Shown here piece by piece: positions 35,168 through 43,062 of a stretch of 64,000 bases of DNA. Under the pieces are notes generated by a model. It saw nothing but the letters and a program-made list of their open reading frames with translations, made no database searches and was not told the DNA's origin. Origin of the DNA: Amycolatopsis sp. NBC_01480 (GTDB lineage Bacteria > Actinomycetota > Actinomycetes > Mycobacteriales > Pseudonocardiaceae); assembly GCF_036227205.1 (NCBI RefSeq), contig NZ_CP109442.1, forward strand, positions 868,001 to 932,000, in the 5' to 3' direction. Position 1 is the first letter of the stretch; each line of letters starts with the position of its first letter. The position numbers were made by a program, and so were the translations under genes.

Positions 35168-36504
35168 GCGGCCACCTTCCGCCGGCGCATCTCGAGCAGA
35201 CCGTCCAGGATCAGGAAGCCCAGCAGTGACAACCCGAACAGCGGCAGGTAGTAACCGATCACCGCGACCACGACGAGCACCGGTGCCAGCACCCGCCCCG
35301 GGATCCGCCGCCACGTGCCCCGCGCCGGCGGCCGGCCGGCCCGGGCCGCCCCCCGCGCCGGGCGGCGCAGCCACCACATCCGGTAGCCCCAGACGATCAC
35401 CGCGATCAGCGCGACCGCGAGCAGCGTCAGCACGATCTGGTTCCAGATCCCGAACAGGAAGCCCATGTGGGTGTCGATCCCCCACGTGCTCAGCTTGGCC
35501 GCGAGGTTGTAGTCCGCGAACCGCAGCGTGCCGGTGATGGTCCCGGTCGACGGGTCGACGGCCATCGAATCGGCCCGCACGGGCCAGGTGCGCCCCACCT
35601 GCGCCACGACGTAGGCCTTCCCGGGCGCGGCCGGCGGACGGACCTCGACCGGGCCGGTCAGCCCGGCTCGCACAGTCGCCTCGCGCACGCCCTCGAAACC
35701 GATGTCACGGCCGCTCGACACGGGAACTGCCGCCGGCACCGAGGGAGTGGTCCAGTTCAGCTGGGTGCGCAGTTCGGTGATGCTGCTGCCGGCGTACTGC
35801 GACCACGTCAGGCCGGTGGCCGACAGGAAGAGCAAGCCGATCGCCAGAACCAATCCGGTGCGGCCGTGCCAGGACAGCAACCTCGCCCGGCGGCTCGCCG
35901 CGGCGCGTTTGCGCCGGCGCCGGCCGAACCAGAGCGCCAGCCCGGCCAGCACCACGACCCACAGCCAGCTGGCCGCCAGCTCGGTGTACAGCCGGCCGAA
36001 GTCACCAAGATGCAAACTCCGGTGCAGGACGTCGATCCAGCCCCGCAACGGCAGCGCCTGCCCCGAGCCGTAAGTCTCCAGCTGGCCGCGGACGTCGCCG
36101 GTGTGCGGGTCGACGAACACCGTCCAGTGGTAGCTGGGCTCCAGGCCGGGCCGGGTGAAGATCACCTGCGTGCTGTCGGTGGGCGCCGGCCCGGGCCGCA
36201 CCCCGGTCAGCGTGCCACCCGGTACGAGTGCCTTCGCCGTCGCTGCCTGCTGGTCCAGCGAGACGGTCCCGGCCGCCGCCGGAACGTGCAGCTCGTGGTC
36301 GTAGACAGCCTGCTCCACCTGCGGAGCCCACACGTAGGCGAGCCCGGTAACCGCGGCCACGAGCAGGAAAGGGCCGATGAACACCCCCGCGTAGAAGTGC
36401 AGCCGCAGCAGCAACGGGCGAATCACGGCCCACCCCGAACGGAACGCGGCGACCGGATCGGCCATGGGCTCCGCAGCCGGTTCCTCGCGCTGGTCGATGG
36501 ACAT
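35164..36504 (-). CDS. PepSY-domain four-helix membrane protein
   Basis: About 446 residues: a cytoplasmic N-terminus, a first helix (FYAGVFIGPFLLVAAVTGLA), large outside segments with two PepSY units (LDQQAATAKALVPGG and VREATVRAGLTG), and helices with WHGRTGLVLAIGLLFLSATG and WGIDTHMGFLFGIWNQIVL, the PepSY-associated TM pattern linked to metal or haem-iron reduction. ATG 36504 is preceded by AAGGGAG at a good distance and is preferred over GTG/ATG upstream. The leader is 32 bases from the ECF promoter at 36537-36563. It forms an operon with the DUF5134 gene. Confidence 0.85.
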   Translation of the reverse strand: MSIDQREEPAAEPMADPVAAFRSGWAVIRPLLLRLHFYAGVFIGPFLLVAAVTGLAYVWAPQVEQAVYDHELHVPAAAGTVSLDQQAATAKALVPGGTLTGVRPGPAPTDSTQVIFTRPGLEPSYHWTVFVDPHTGDVRGQLETYGSGQALPLRGWIDVLHRSLHLGDFGRLYTELAASWLWVVVLAGLALWFGRRRRKRAAASRRARLLSWHGRTGLVLAIGLLFLSATGLTWSQYAGSSITELRTQLNWTTPSVPAAVPVSSGRDIGFEGVREATVRAGLTGPVEVRPPAAPGKAYVVAQVGRTWPVRADSMAVDPSTGTITGTLRFADYNLAAKLSTWGIDTHMGFLFGIWNQIVLTLLAVALIAVIVWGYRMWWLRRPARGAARAGRPPARGTWRRIPGRVLAPVLVVVAVIGYYLPLFGLSLLGFLILDGLLEMRRRKVAA

Positions 36505-36536
36505 CGAGCTCCCTTCTCTTGCCCTCCACTGCACGA

Positions 36537-36563
36537 GTCGTTCCGCGACCGCGGCAGGTTCCC
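36537..36563 (-). promoter_or_regulatory. ECF promoter before the PepSY operon
   Basis: Minus strand: GGGAAC at 36563-36558, 17 bases, CGAC at 36540-36537, then a 32-base leader with a ribosome site. Confidence 0.8.
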
Positions 36564-36864
36564 GCGATCGCGGTGACCTGGCTCACGGCGTCCACTAAGG
36601 ACGGTCGACGAGTGCGCCCGTCGCACGGCACTACACTGGCGCCCCAAGGAAAGCCGGTCGCCCCCACCGTCCGGACGACCCGCAGGGCCGAGTGTGGCGA
36701 GCCGCTCGGCGATGCCGAACCGCAGCAACCGCGTCAGCGCGGTCGCCCCCTTCGCGAACTCACGACAACTCGGATACCGGATCGAGTGGCACGGCAACGG
36801 CTTCTTCGGCTACGGCTGTCTGGCCGCGCAGAAGGGGGCCGGTCAGCGCGTCCAACGGATTCCC
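36564..36864. other. Intergenic, no gene recognised
   Basis: About 300 bp between the PepSY promoter and the plus-strand ECF promoter. A plus-strand frame (FANSRQLGYRIEWHGNGFFG) is mildly protein-like but matches nothing I know and has no ribosome site. Confidence 0.4.
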
Positions 36865-36891
36865 GGGAACTTTGTCCGGCGAGGAACCGAC
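36865..36891 (+). promoter_or_regulatory. ECF promoter (plus strand) before candidate sRNA
   Basis: GGGAAC at 36865-36870 and CGAC at 36888-36891, spacing 17. No start codon follows at the leaderless distance. Confidence 0.75.
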
Positions 36892-36897
36892 CACTGG

Positions 36898-36975
36898 ATC
36901 GCGGGGACGACCACGACGCGGTCGGGGCCGCGTTCCGTTCCCGTGATCGGCCCGGCGGCCCCGCGGGGGTTTTTC
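36898..36975 (+). ncRNA. Candidate small RNA of about 78 nt
   Basis: Transcription from the ECF promoter would begin near 36897-36899. A GC-rich hairpin (CCCGGCGGCCCCGCGGGGG) followed by TTTTT ends at about 36975. No plausible coding frame with a start lies between. Promoter and terminator together define a short transcript, convergent with the small Cys-rich gene on the other strand. Confidence 0.45.
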
Positions 36976-37008
36976 CGCTCCTGAGCCTCCCCGGGGCCGC
37001 CGGCCCGC

Positions 37009-37233
37009 TCAGCTCGTCTTGGCCAGCACGTTGTCCAGGACGCCGGACTTCACGTCGGCGACCAGCACCGCCAGCTGTTCGCGGCTCATCTCGATCCGCT
37101 GCCCGAAGTCGTCGGTGATCACCACCTCGCGCTCGGCTGGAGCACCGTCGACCAGAAACAGCTCCGGGCACCCGCAGTTTCACTGGCCGCAGAAGGTCGC
37201 GACGTGCCGCAGACCCGGACCACCCTCGGACAT
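37009..37233 (-). CDS. Small Cys-rich protein with in-frame UGA (C-x-x-UGA)
   Basis: ATG 37233 is preceded by GAGGAGGAG at 10-18 bases and by an ECF promoter. The frame starts MSEGGPGLRHVATFCGQ, meets TGA at 37182-37180, then continues NCGCPELFLVDGAPAERE and VVITDDFGQRIEMSREQLAV to a TGA at 37009: 74 codons in all. The sequence after the TGA is plainly protein-like and in the same frame. The UGA would complete a CxxU motif followed by NCGC, which suggests selenocysteine, but a nonsense mutation of a Cys, Ser or Trp codon is equally possible. I see no convincing SECIS hairpin, only a weak CCGG/CUGG stem 14 bases downstream. Confidence 0.55.
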
Positions 37234-37272
37234 GTCCACCAGCTCCTCCTCGCTCGTTCCACTCCTCCGGTA

Positions 37273-37299
37273 GTCGGCTGATACCGAGCTTCGGTTCCC
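37273..37299 (-). promoter_or_regulatory. ECF promoter before the UGA-containing gene
   Basis: Minus strand: GGGAAC at 37299-37294, 17 bases, CGAC at 37276-37273; leader of 39 bases with a ribosome site. Confidence 0.8.
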
Positions 37300-37305
37300 G
37301 CGGGT

Positions 37306-38037
37306 TCAGGCAGCCCGGCGTCCGGTGGGCAGCTGGGGAAACCGGCGGCGATGCGCACTTTTCCGCGCCCGCGTTTCCGTGCCCGGCCCGTCGGCCGCGT
37401 CCCCGGTCCCACCCCGGGCGGGCCGGCGGCCGGTCGACGGCGGCGCCGGCCGGCGCGCGTGTTGCCTGCGCACGACGAAGAGCAGCACCACGCCGGCGAC
37501 GACCCAGCCGTGGGAGGCCACCCGCTCCACCGCGACCTGCCCGGTCGACAGGTCGATCCCAGAGACGACGCCGAGCACCACGACGAACCCGCCGAGGGCG
37601 GGCAGCAGCCCGGCTGCCGCAGCCGGCCGCAACGCGGCCCACAACAGCCCGATGCCGACCGCGACGTTCCACGCCCCGCTCTCGTTGCCGAGGTGCACCG
37701 CGGCCAGGCCGCCATGCCCGGCGTGGCCGACGTCGGTGCCCATCAGCTCGGCCAGCCCGAGGCCGCTCTGCACCAGTGCCACCAAGCCGAGCCCCAGGCG
37801 CAGGCGCCACTGTTGCGGCTGCGGCGCGGGAGCCTCGGCCAGGATCCGCGCTGTCAGGTCGGGGACCCGCGGTGCAGCTCGCACCAGGGTCACCCGGCGC
37901 AGCGCGGCCGCCCGCTCCTGCCAGGCCCGGCACGCCGGGCAGCCGGCCAAGTGCCGATCAAGCACGTCAGCGGCCACCACGGGCTGCTCCCCGTCAACCC
38001 GGGCCGAAAGCGATTCGCGCAAGTCAGAGCAGTTCAC
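37306..38037 (-). CDS. Membrane zinc-finger anti-sigma factor
   Basis: About 243 residues. The N-terminus has the ZAS signature CSDLRESLSARVDGE followed by HLAGCPAC (H-x3-C-x2-C), which binds an ECF sigma factor and a zinc ion. Four to five hydrophobic segments follow (LGLGLVALVQSGLGLAELMG onward), then an Arg-rich tail. GTG 38037 is chosen because it lies 10 bases after the ECF CGAC box. It is oriented divergently from a decayed sigma-gene copy, so its original partner may have been lost and it may now act on the intact sigma factor nearby. Confidence 0.75.
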   Translation of the reverse strand: MNCSDLRESLSARVDGEQPVVAADVLDRHLAGCPACRAWQERAAALRRVTLVRAAPRVPDLTARILAEAPAPQPQQWRLRLGLGLVALVQSGLGLAELMGTDVGHAGHGGLAAVHLGNESGAWNVAVGIGLLWAALRPAAAAGLLPALGGFVVVLGVVSGIDLSTGQVAVERVASHGWVVAGVVLLFVVRRQHARRPAPPSTGRRPARGGTGDAADGPGTETRARKSAHRRRFPQLPTGRRAA

Positions 38038-38047
38038 ATCGTCAATG

Positions 38048-38074
38048 GTCGGCCACCGGGCAGGCGGAGTTCCC
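38048..38074 (-). promoter_or_regulatory. ECF promoter before the membrane anti-sigma gene
   Basis: Minus strand: GGGAAC at 38074-38069, 17 bases, CGAC at 38051-38048, then 10 bases to the GTG start (leaderless). Confidence 0.8.
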
Positions 38075-38107
38075 ACCGGTGCCGACTACCGTGCCGGCCG
38101 GGCCTCC

Positions 38108-38226
38108 GGCAGGGTGGCCGTCGACCACTTCCGCGCACCTCCCCCAGACTCCCAGCCACAACTGGGAAACCGAATCAGACCCGCCGTTCCGGCGCCCGAT
38201 TCGGAGACCTCGCCGAAGCCTGCGAG
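38108..38226 (+). pseudogene. Degraded duplicate of the ECF sigma gene
   Basis: The frame GRVAVDHFRAPPPDSQPQLG and the DNA around it align to the intact sigma gene near 39105-39240 (RRVVIDHFRA, then the stretch with ACTGGGAAACCG in both). Small deletions destroy the frame, and regions 2 and 4 are absent. It is a partial duplication sitting between the two anti-sigma genes. Confidence 0.65.
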
Positions 38227-38261
38227 ATCGGTCAGCGCGATCAGCCGACGCAGCCACGAGC

Positions 38262-38693
38262 TCACGCCACCGAGGCGTGACACCGGCAGGTGTTGCCATC
38301 CTGGCACCCGCAGCCGCAGACGGCGGCACATCCGCAACGCGCCGTGCCGACGCCCCATACGACGGCGTGGTCCGGCACACAGCACGGGCGGGTTCGGGAA
38401 CATCGATGGTCGTCGCTCGGCTGCAGCTGTTCCATCGGTGCGACGACGCTCGCGCCGGTGGCGAGTCGCCCGGTCACCTGTAGATCGAAGATGGCGATGA
38501 GATCCGGGGCGAAGTCGCGGCACTGCACGGCGGGCCGGATCCGCAGACGGCGGGTGATGGCGGCCATCTGCTCGGACGCTGCCCGGCAAGCCTGGCAGCG
38601 AGCAAGGTGTCTCCCGGCTACGGCTTCCTCACCGGGAGCAGCCTGCCCATCGACCATCGCCGAGAGCGCCTCCCTGCAACGCTGACAGTCCAT
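38262..38693 (-). CDS. Zinc-finger anti-sigma factor with Cys-rich tail
   Basis: A 143-residue soluble protein. The N-terminal ZAS domain (CQRCREALSAMVDGQ, then HLARCQACRA) is that of ECF anti-sigma factors. The C-terminus carries about eleven cysteines: RPCCVPDH and RCGCAAVCGCGCQDGNTCRCH. The ring of CxC pairs is suited to Cu(I) or another soft metal, which would make this a sensor that releases its sigma factor when metal binds. ATG 38693 lies 9 bases after an ECF CGAC box. It is divergent from the SigC-like gene, the usual arrangement of such pairs. Confidence 0.8.
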   Translation of the reverse strand: MDCQRCREALSAMVDGQAAPGEEAVAGRHLARCQACRAASEQMAAITRRLRIRPAVQCRDFAPDLIAIFDLQVTGRLATGASVVAPMEQLQPSDDHRCSRTRPCCVPDHAVVWGVGTARCGCAAVCGCGCQDGNTCRCHASVA

Positions 38694-38702
38694 ATCGGAT
38701 AA

Positions 38703-38729
38703 GTCGGCTGGAACGACAGGCGGGTTCCC
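38703..38729 (-). promoter_or_regulatory. ECF promoter before the Cys-rich anti-sigma gene
   Basis: Minus strand: GGGAAC at 38729-38724, 17 bases, CGAC at 38706-38703, 9 bases to the ATG. The -35 lies within an 18-bp perfect palindrome (CGGGTTCCCGGGAACCCG, 38721-38738). Confidence 0.8.
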
Positions 38730-38855
38730 GGGAACCCGCGGAGGAACGATTCCCAGGAACCGGATCCGTCCCTCGCCGCGGAACTGTGCCCGGATCCGGT
38801 GTCCGCCACCCGGCAGGCGGTCCCGGACCCGCGGAGTGTCGGCTACCGTGTCGGC

Positions 38856-39422
38856 GTGACTTCCGGCAGGGACCGTGACGACGAACGGCTGACCGCGCTC
38901 GCCCTCGACGCCGGCCGCGGCGACCATCGCGCCTTCGAAGCCTGGGTCCGCATGACCCAGCCCGACGTCTGGCGCTTCACCGCCCACCTCGCCGGGGCCG
39001 GCCTTGCCGACGACCTCACCCAGGAGACCTACGTCCGAGCCGTCACCGCACTGGCCCGGTTCGCGGGCCGATCCTCGGCCCGGACCTGGCTGCTCTCCAT
39101 CGCCCGGCGGGTGGTCATCGACCACTTCCGCGCACGTTCCGTCCGCCCCCGGACTTCCAGCCACGACTGGGAAACCGCCATCGAAACCGAATCGGCCCGC
39201 CGCACCGGCGCCGGATTCGAAGACCTCGTCGAAGTGGGCTTGCTCCTCGACGAACTCGACCCGCAACGTCGCGAAGCCATCGTCCTCACCCAGCTCCTCG
39301 GCTACTCCTACGCTGAGGCCGCCGAAGTCTGCGACTGCCCGATCGGGACGGTCCGCTCCCGCGTCGCCCGCGCCCGCGAAGACCTCCTCACCGCACGCGA
39401 CGAGCACGGCACCGCGATCTGA
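38856..39422 (+). CDS. sigC: SigC-like ECF sigma factor
   Basis: A 188-residue sigma factor. Region 2 has TQPDVWRFTAHLAGAGLADD and LTQETYVRAVTAL with RSSARTWLLSIARRVVIDHF; region 4 has DELDPQRREAIVLTQLLGYSYA, then CPIGTVRSRVARARE. This closely resembles Mycobacterium tuberculosis SigC, which controls copper acquisition. GTG 38856 is chosen because its product starts like SigC; a longer frame from 38799 is possible. It is divergent from the Cys-rich anti-sigma gene. Its own upstream strand lacks a correctly spaced GGGAAC/CGAC pair, so it may be transcribed constitutively. Confidence 0.85.
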   Translation: MTSGRDRDDERLTALALDAGRGDHRAFEAWVRMTQPDVWRFTAHLAGAGLADDLTQETYVRAVTALARFAGRSSARTWLLSIARRVVIDHFRARSVRPRTSSHDWETAIETESARRTGAGFEDLVEVGLLLDELDPQRREAIVLTQLLGYSYAEAAEVCDCPIGTVRSRVARAREDLLTARDEHGTAI

Positions 39423-39429
39423 TCGCTGC

Positions 39430-39728
39430 TCACCCCGCGGTGAACACCCGCCGGTACTCGCTCGGCGTCGTCCCGGTGGCCCGCCGGAATTGCTGCCGGA
39501 AGTTGGCCGGGGTGCCCAGGCCGCAGCGAACGGCGATGTCGTCGACGCTCGTGCCGGTGGTCTCGAGGAGCTCGCGGGCCCTGGTTGACGCGAGCGGCGT
39601 TGAGCCACTTCATCGGGCTGGCACCTGTCTCGGCGGTGAAGCTCCGCGCGAAGCTCCGGAGCGACATCCGGGCGGGCGCGGCGAGATCGGCAACCGACAG
39701 CGGTGCATCCAGGCGGGTCAGCCCACTC
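39430..39728 (-). pseudogene. AraC/GlxA-type regulator, C-terminal fragment with frameshift
   Basis: The first HTH reads SVADLAAPARMSLRSFARSF and then ETGASPMKWLNAARVNQ; the second (ARELLETTGTSVDDIAVRCG, FRQQFRRATGTTPSEYRRVF) is in another frame because of one extra G near 39577. The N-terminal part is missing where the IS3-family element begins at 39734. The regulator is inactive. Confidence 0.75.
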
Positions 39729-39785
39729 CAGGGTGTCCCGCCCCGGGTTTGATGGAGACATCGAACACCCGGAGGATTCACGGTC

Positions 39786-40906
<1,121 letters not shown>

Positions 40907-40936
40907 TCCAGTGTCCATCAAACCCGGGGCTTGACA

Positions 40937-41041
40937 GTTCTCCGACGTCGGTGAACCCAGATACTGGCTACCGTCATCGCACGCGGCGACCAGCAACACG
41001 CACGCGGTCATGACCGCGACGAGAGGTGTTCGACAACACAT
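40937..41041 (-). pseudogene. Lipoprotein N-terminus cut by IS element A
   Basis: The frame MCCRTPLVAVMTACVLLVAA followed by CDDGSQYLGS is a signal peptide with lipobox (VAAC) that stops at the IS inverted repeat after about 35 residues. The remainder of the gene is not found on the other side of the IS, where the AraC fragment lies. Confidence 0.6.
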
Positions 41042-41144
41042 ATCTGGGCGCTTCCTAAGGTGCGGGGACCGTCAACGCTGTCAAAGGGTGATCCCACAGC
41101 CTCACCCAGACTGAGGTTCCCCCCGGGATCCGGACACCGGGGTT

Positions 41145-42029
41145 TTATGCCGCGAGGGCGATAGGTTGACGATAGCTGATGCGGGTTTCGTGGGGTGTTC
41201 GGTATCCGAGTGTCGAATGTAGACGGTCGTGGTTGTAGTAGCTGAGGTAGGCGAACACTGCCCGGCGGGCGTCGTCGCGGGTGGCCCAGACCTGGGTCCC
41301 GATCTCGGTTTTGAGGGTCGCGAAGAACGACTCGGCGACGGCGTTGTCGTAGCACGACCCGACCCGCCCCATCGACGGCCGCATACCCGCCGCCGTGAGT
41401 GCGGCGCGGAAGGTCGAGGAGGTGTACTGGGAACCACGATCGGAGTGGAAGATCGCATCAGCACTGGTCAGACCACGTCCCACGGCGAGATCGACCGCAT
41501 CGCATACCAACTCGGCACGCATGTGCTCAGCCATCGCGTGACCGGCCGCTTCCCGGGTATGCAGGTCCAGCACGGTCGCCAGATACAACCATCCTTCCTG
41601 GGTGGGCAGGTAGGTGATGTCGCCGACGAACCGCTCGCCGGGAGCGTCGGCGGTGAAGTCCCGGCTGATCAGGTCTGGTGCCGGTGCGGCGGTCGTGTCC
41701 TGCTTGGTCAGGGACCGGCGGCGCCGGCGGGTCAGCCCGACGATCCGGCGCTGGCGCATGATCCGTTCAACGCGTTTGTGGTTGACCACCCGGCCCCGGC
41801 GGCGCAGTTCGACGGTGACCCGCGGGCAGCCGTAGCGCCCACGGTGCTCGGTGTGGACCTCGGCGATCTCGGTGGCCAGTTCCTCCTCGGTCGCGGCGTG
41901 CGCGGCCCTGACAGGGGCGGCTGCGATCCATTCGTAGAACCCGGGGCGGCGGACACCCAGGACCCGGCACAGCAGTGCGACAGCGAAGCTGGCGCGGTGT
42001 TCGGAGATGAACCGGTAGCTGCAGGTCAA
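41145..42029 (-). CDS. IS3-family OrfB transposase (element B)
   Basis: A 294-residue integrase-core transposase with HTH_21 (YGCPRVTVELRRRGRVVNHK), the catalytic Asp in RFVGDITYLPT, the second in IFHSDRGSQYTSSTF and the Glu in YDNAVAESFFATLKTE. The C-terminal YNHDRLHSTLGYRTP is the typical closing motif. The frame is complete, and its start overlaps the OrfA stop by four bases. Confidence 0.92.
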   Translation of the reverse strand: MTCSYRFISEHRASFAVALLCRVLGVRRPGFYEWIAAAPVRAAHAATEEELATEIAEVHTEHRGRYGCPRVTVELRRRGRVVNHKRVERIMRQRRIVGLTRRRRRSLTKQDTTAAPAPDLISRDFTADAPGERFVGDITYLPTQEGWLYLATVLDLHTREAAGHAMAEHMRAELVCDAVDLAVGRGLTSADAIFHSDRGSQYTSSTFRAALTAAGMRPSMGRVGSCYDNAVAESFFATLKTEIGTQVWATRDDARRAVFAYLSYYNHDRLHSTLGYRTPHETRISYRQPIALAA

Positions 42030-42313
42030 CGACCCATCTCCTTCGCGAAATAGGCGGCCGCTTTCCGCAGAATCTCCTTCTCCACCTCCAGTTCCGCCAC
42101 CCGCTTACGCAGTGTCCGCAGCTCGTCCTGATCGGCGCCCGACACAGCGGACGGTTGCCCGGCCTGCTTCTCGGCGGTCTTGACCCAGTTGCGCAGGGTC
42201 TCGTGGTTCACGCCCAGGTCGCGGGCGACCTGGCGCAGCGGACGATCAGAGTTGCGGACCAACTCGACTGCGTCCTTGCGGAACTGCTCGGGATACTTCG
42301 ACGGACGTGGCAC
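42026..42313 (-). CDS. IS3-family OrfA (element B)
   Basis: A 95-residue HTH protein: KYPEQFRKDAVELVRNSDRP and LGVNHETLRNWVKTAEK, then the coiled coil ELRTLRKRVAELEVEKEIL. It is complete, with the stop overlapping OrfB by four bases. Confidence 0.92.
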   Translation of the reverse strand: MPRPSKYPEQFRKDAVELVRNSDRPLRQVARDLGVNHETLRNWVKTAEKQAGQPSAVSGADQDELRTLRKRVAELEVEKEILRKAAAYFAKEMGR

Positions 42314-42376
42314 CAGGACATCCTTCCCCAGACCACTGTCTGGGCTCAGAGTGTCCGGCCCGAAGGGGGAACCTCA

Positions 42377-42615
42377 AACTTCCGAGCCCCCGCCCACAAC
42401 GCCTGTGGTAGCTCCGATGCCGCATCCTGCTGCCAAGTTCGCATGGTCGAGGGCCACAATGGCGAGCCCGCCGATGGACCACCCGACGCCAACCGCCTCG
42501 TCCTCGTCGACCTGTGGAACACCCTCGGCGTGGAGGCGCGAAGGCGCCCGGCGCGTTTCGATCATCGCTTGAAGCAGGCCGGGATCGACTACTGGTTGAG
42601 GGCACCTGTTCGAAG
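42377..42615. other. Short intergenic stretch
   Basis: A plus-strand frame from ATG near 42443 (MVEGHNGEPADGPPDANRLV) gives about 58 residues ending at 42619 and could be the end of a gene cut by IS element B. I do not recognise it. Confidence 0.3.
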
Positions 42616-43062
42616 CTAGCGGCTGTACGGTGGCGCGGTCTCGGCCGGATTGGGAATCGGAGTGGGCGTGGTGACGCTGTGGGTCGTGTAGATCGGAAAA
42701 CTGGGCGCTTGTGGGCGGCCGTTGATCGGCGGCTCGTTGACGCGGTCGCGAATGATCCGGTCGCTCGGGGCCGAGTCGCCGGCGGCGGTGCCGGCGGCGT
42801 CCGTATGCGCCTTGGCGGATGCAGGCGGAGCGACTGGTGGTTTGGCCGGGATGGCGACGACCGAGGTTGCGGGCGGGGCCGTGGGCGGGGGTGTCGCGAT
42901 CGTGGGAGTGGGCTGCGGGGCGCTGGTCGATCCCAGCGGTCCAGCGGCCGGCCGGTTGCCGGTTGGTGATTCTCCACCGGTCAATCCGATAACCACGGCA
43001 GCCGTGCCTCCTGCAACGAACAGGAAGCCAGCCGACAATACGACCAATTTTCTTCGCGACAC
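42616..43062 (-). CDS. Single-span Pro/Ala-rich exported protein
   Basis: About 148 residues from GTG 43062: a basic start (VSRRKL), one hydrophobic helix (VVLSAGFLFVAGGTAAVVIG) and then a low-complexity outside tail rich in Pro, Ala and Thr. It is probably a membrane-anchored or exported wall-associated protein with no domain I recognise. The region just upstream (43063-43140) is clearly AT-richer, as expected for a promoter, and argues against the longer frame to 43209. Confidence 0.5.
   Translation of the reverse strand: MSRRKLVVLSAGFLFVAGGTAAVVIGLTGGESPTGNRPAAGPLGSTSAPQPTPTIATPPPTAPPATSVVAIPAKPPVAPPASAKAHTDAAGTAAGDSAPSDRIIRDRVNEPPINGRPQAPSFPIYTTHSVTTPTPIPNPAETAPPYSR

Larger units (their letters stand above)
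41112..42376 (-). mobile_element. IS3-family element B
   Basis: About 1.27 kb. The ends are TGAGGTTCCCCCCGGGATCC at 41112 and the inverse of TGAGGTTCCCCCTTCGGGCC at 42376; each continues to GGACAC. The 3-bp flanks (GAC and AAC) do not match exactly. Confidence 0.85.

Noticed and set aside
37009..37179. Separate gene starting after the UGA
   Set aside because: No start codon with a ribosome site lies between the UGA and the VVITDDFGQ region; promoter and ribosome site all belong to the ATG at 37233.
38731..38856. ECF promoter for the sigma gene itself
   Set aside because: GGGAAC is present on the plus strand but no CGAC follows at 17 bases, and other GGAAC boxes there have wrong spacing.
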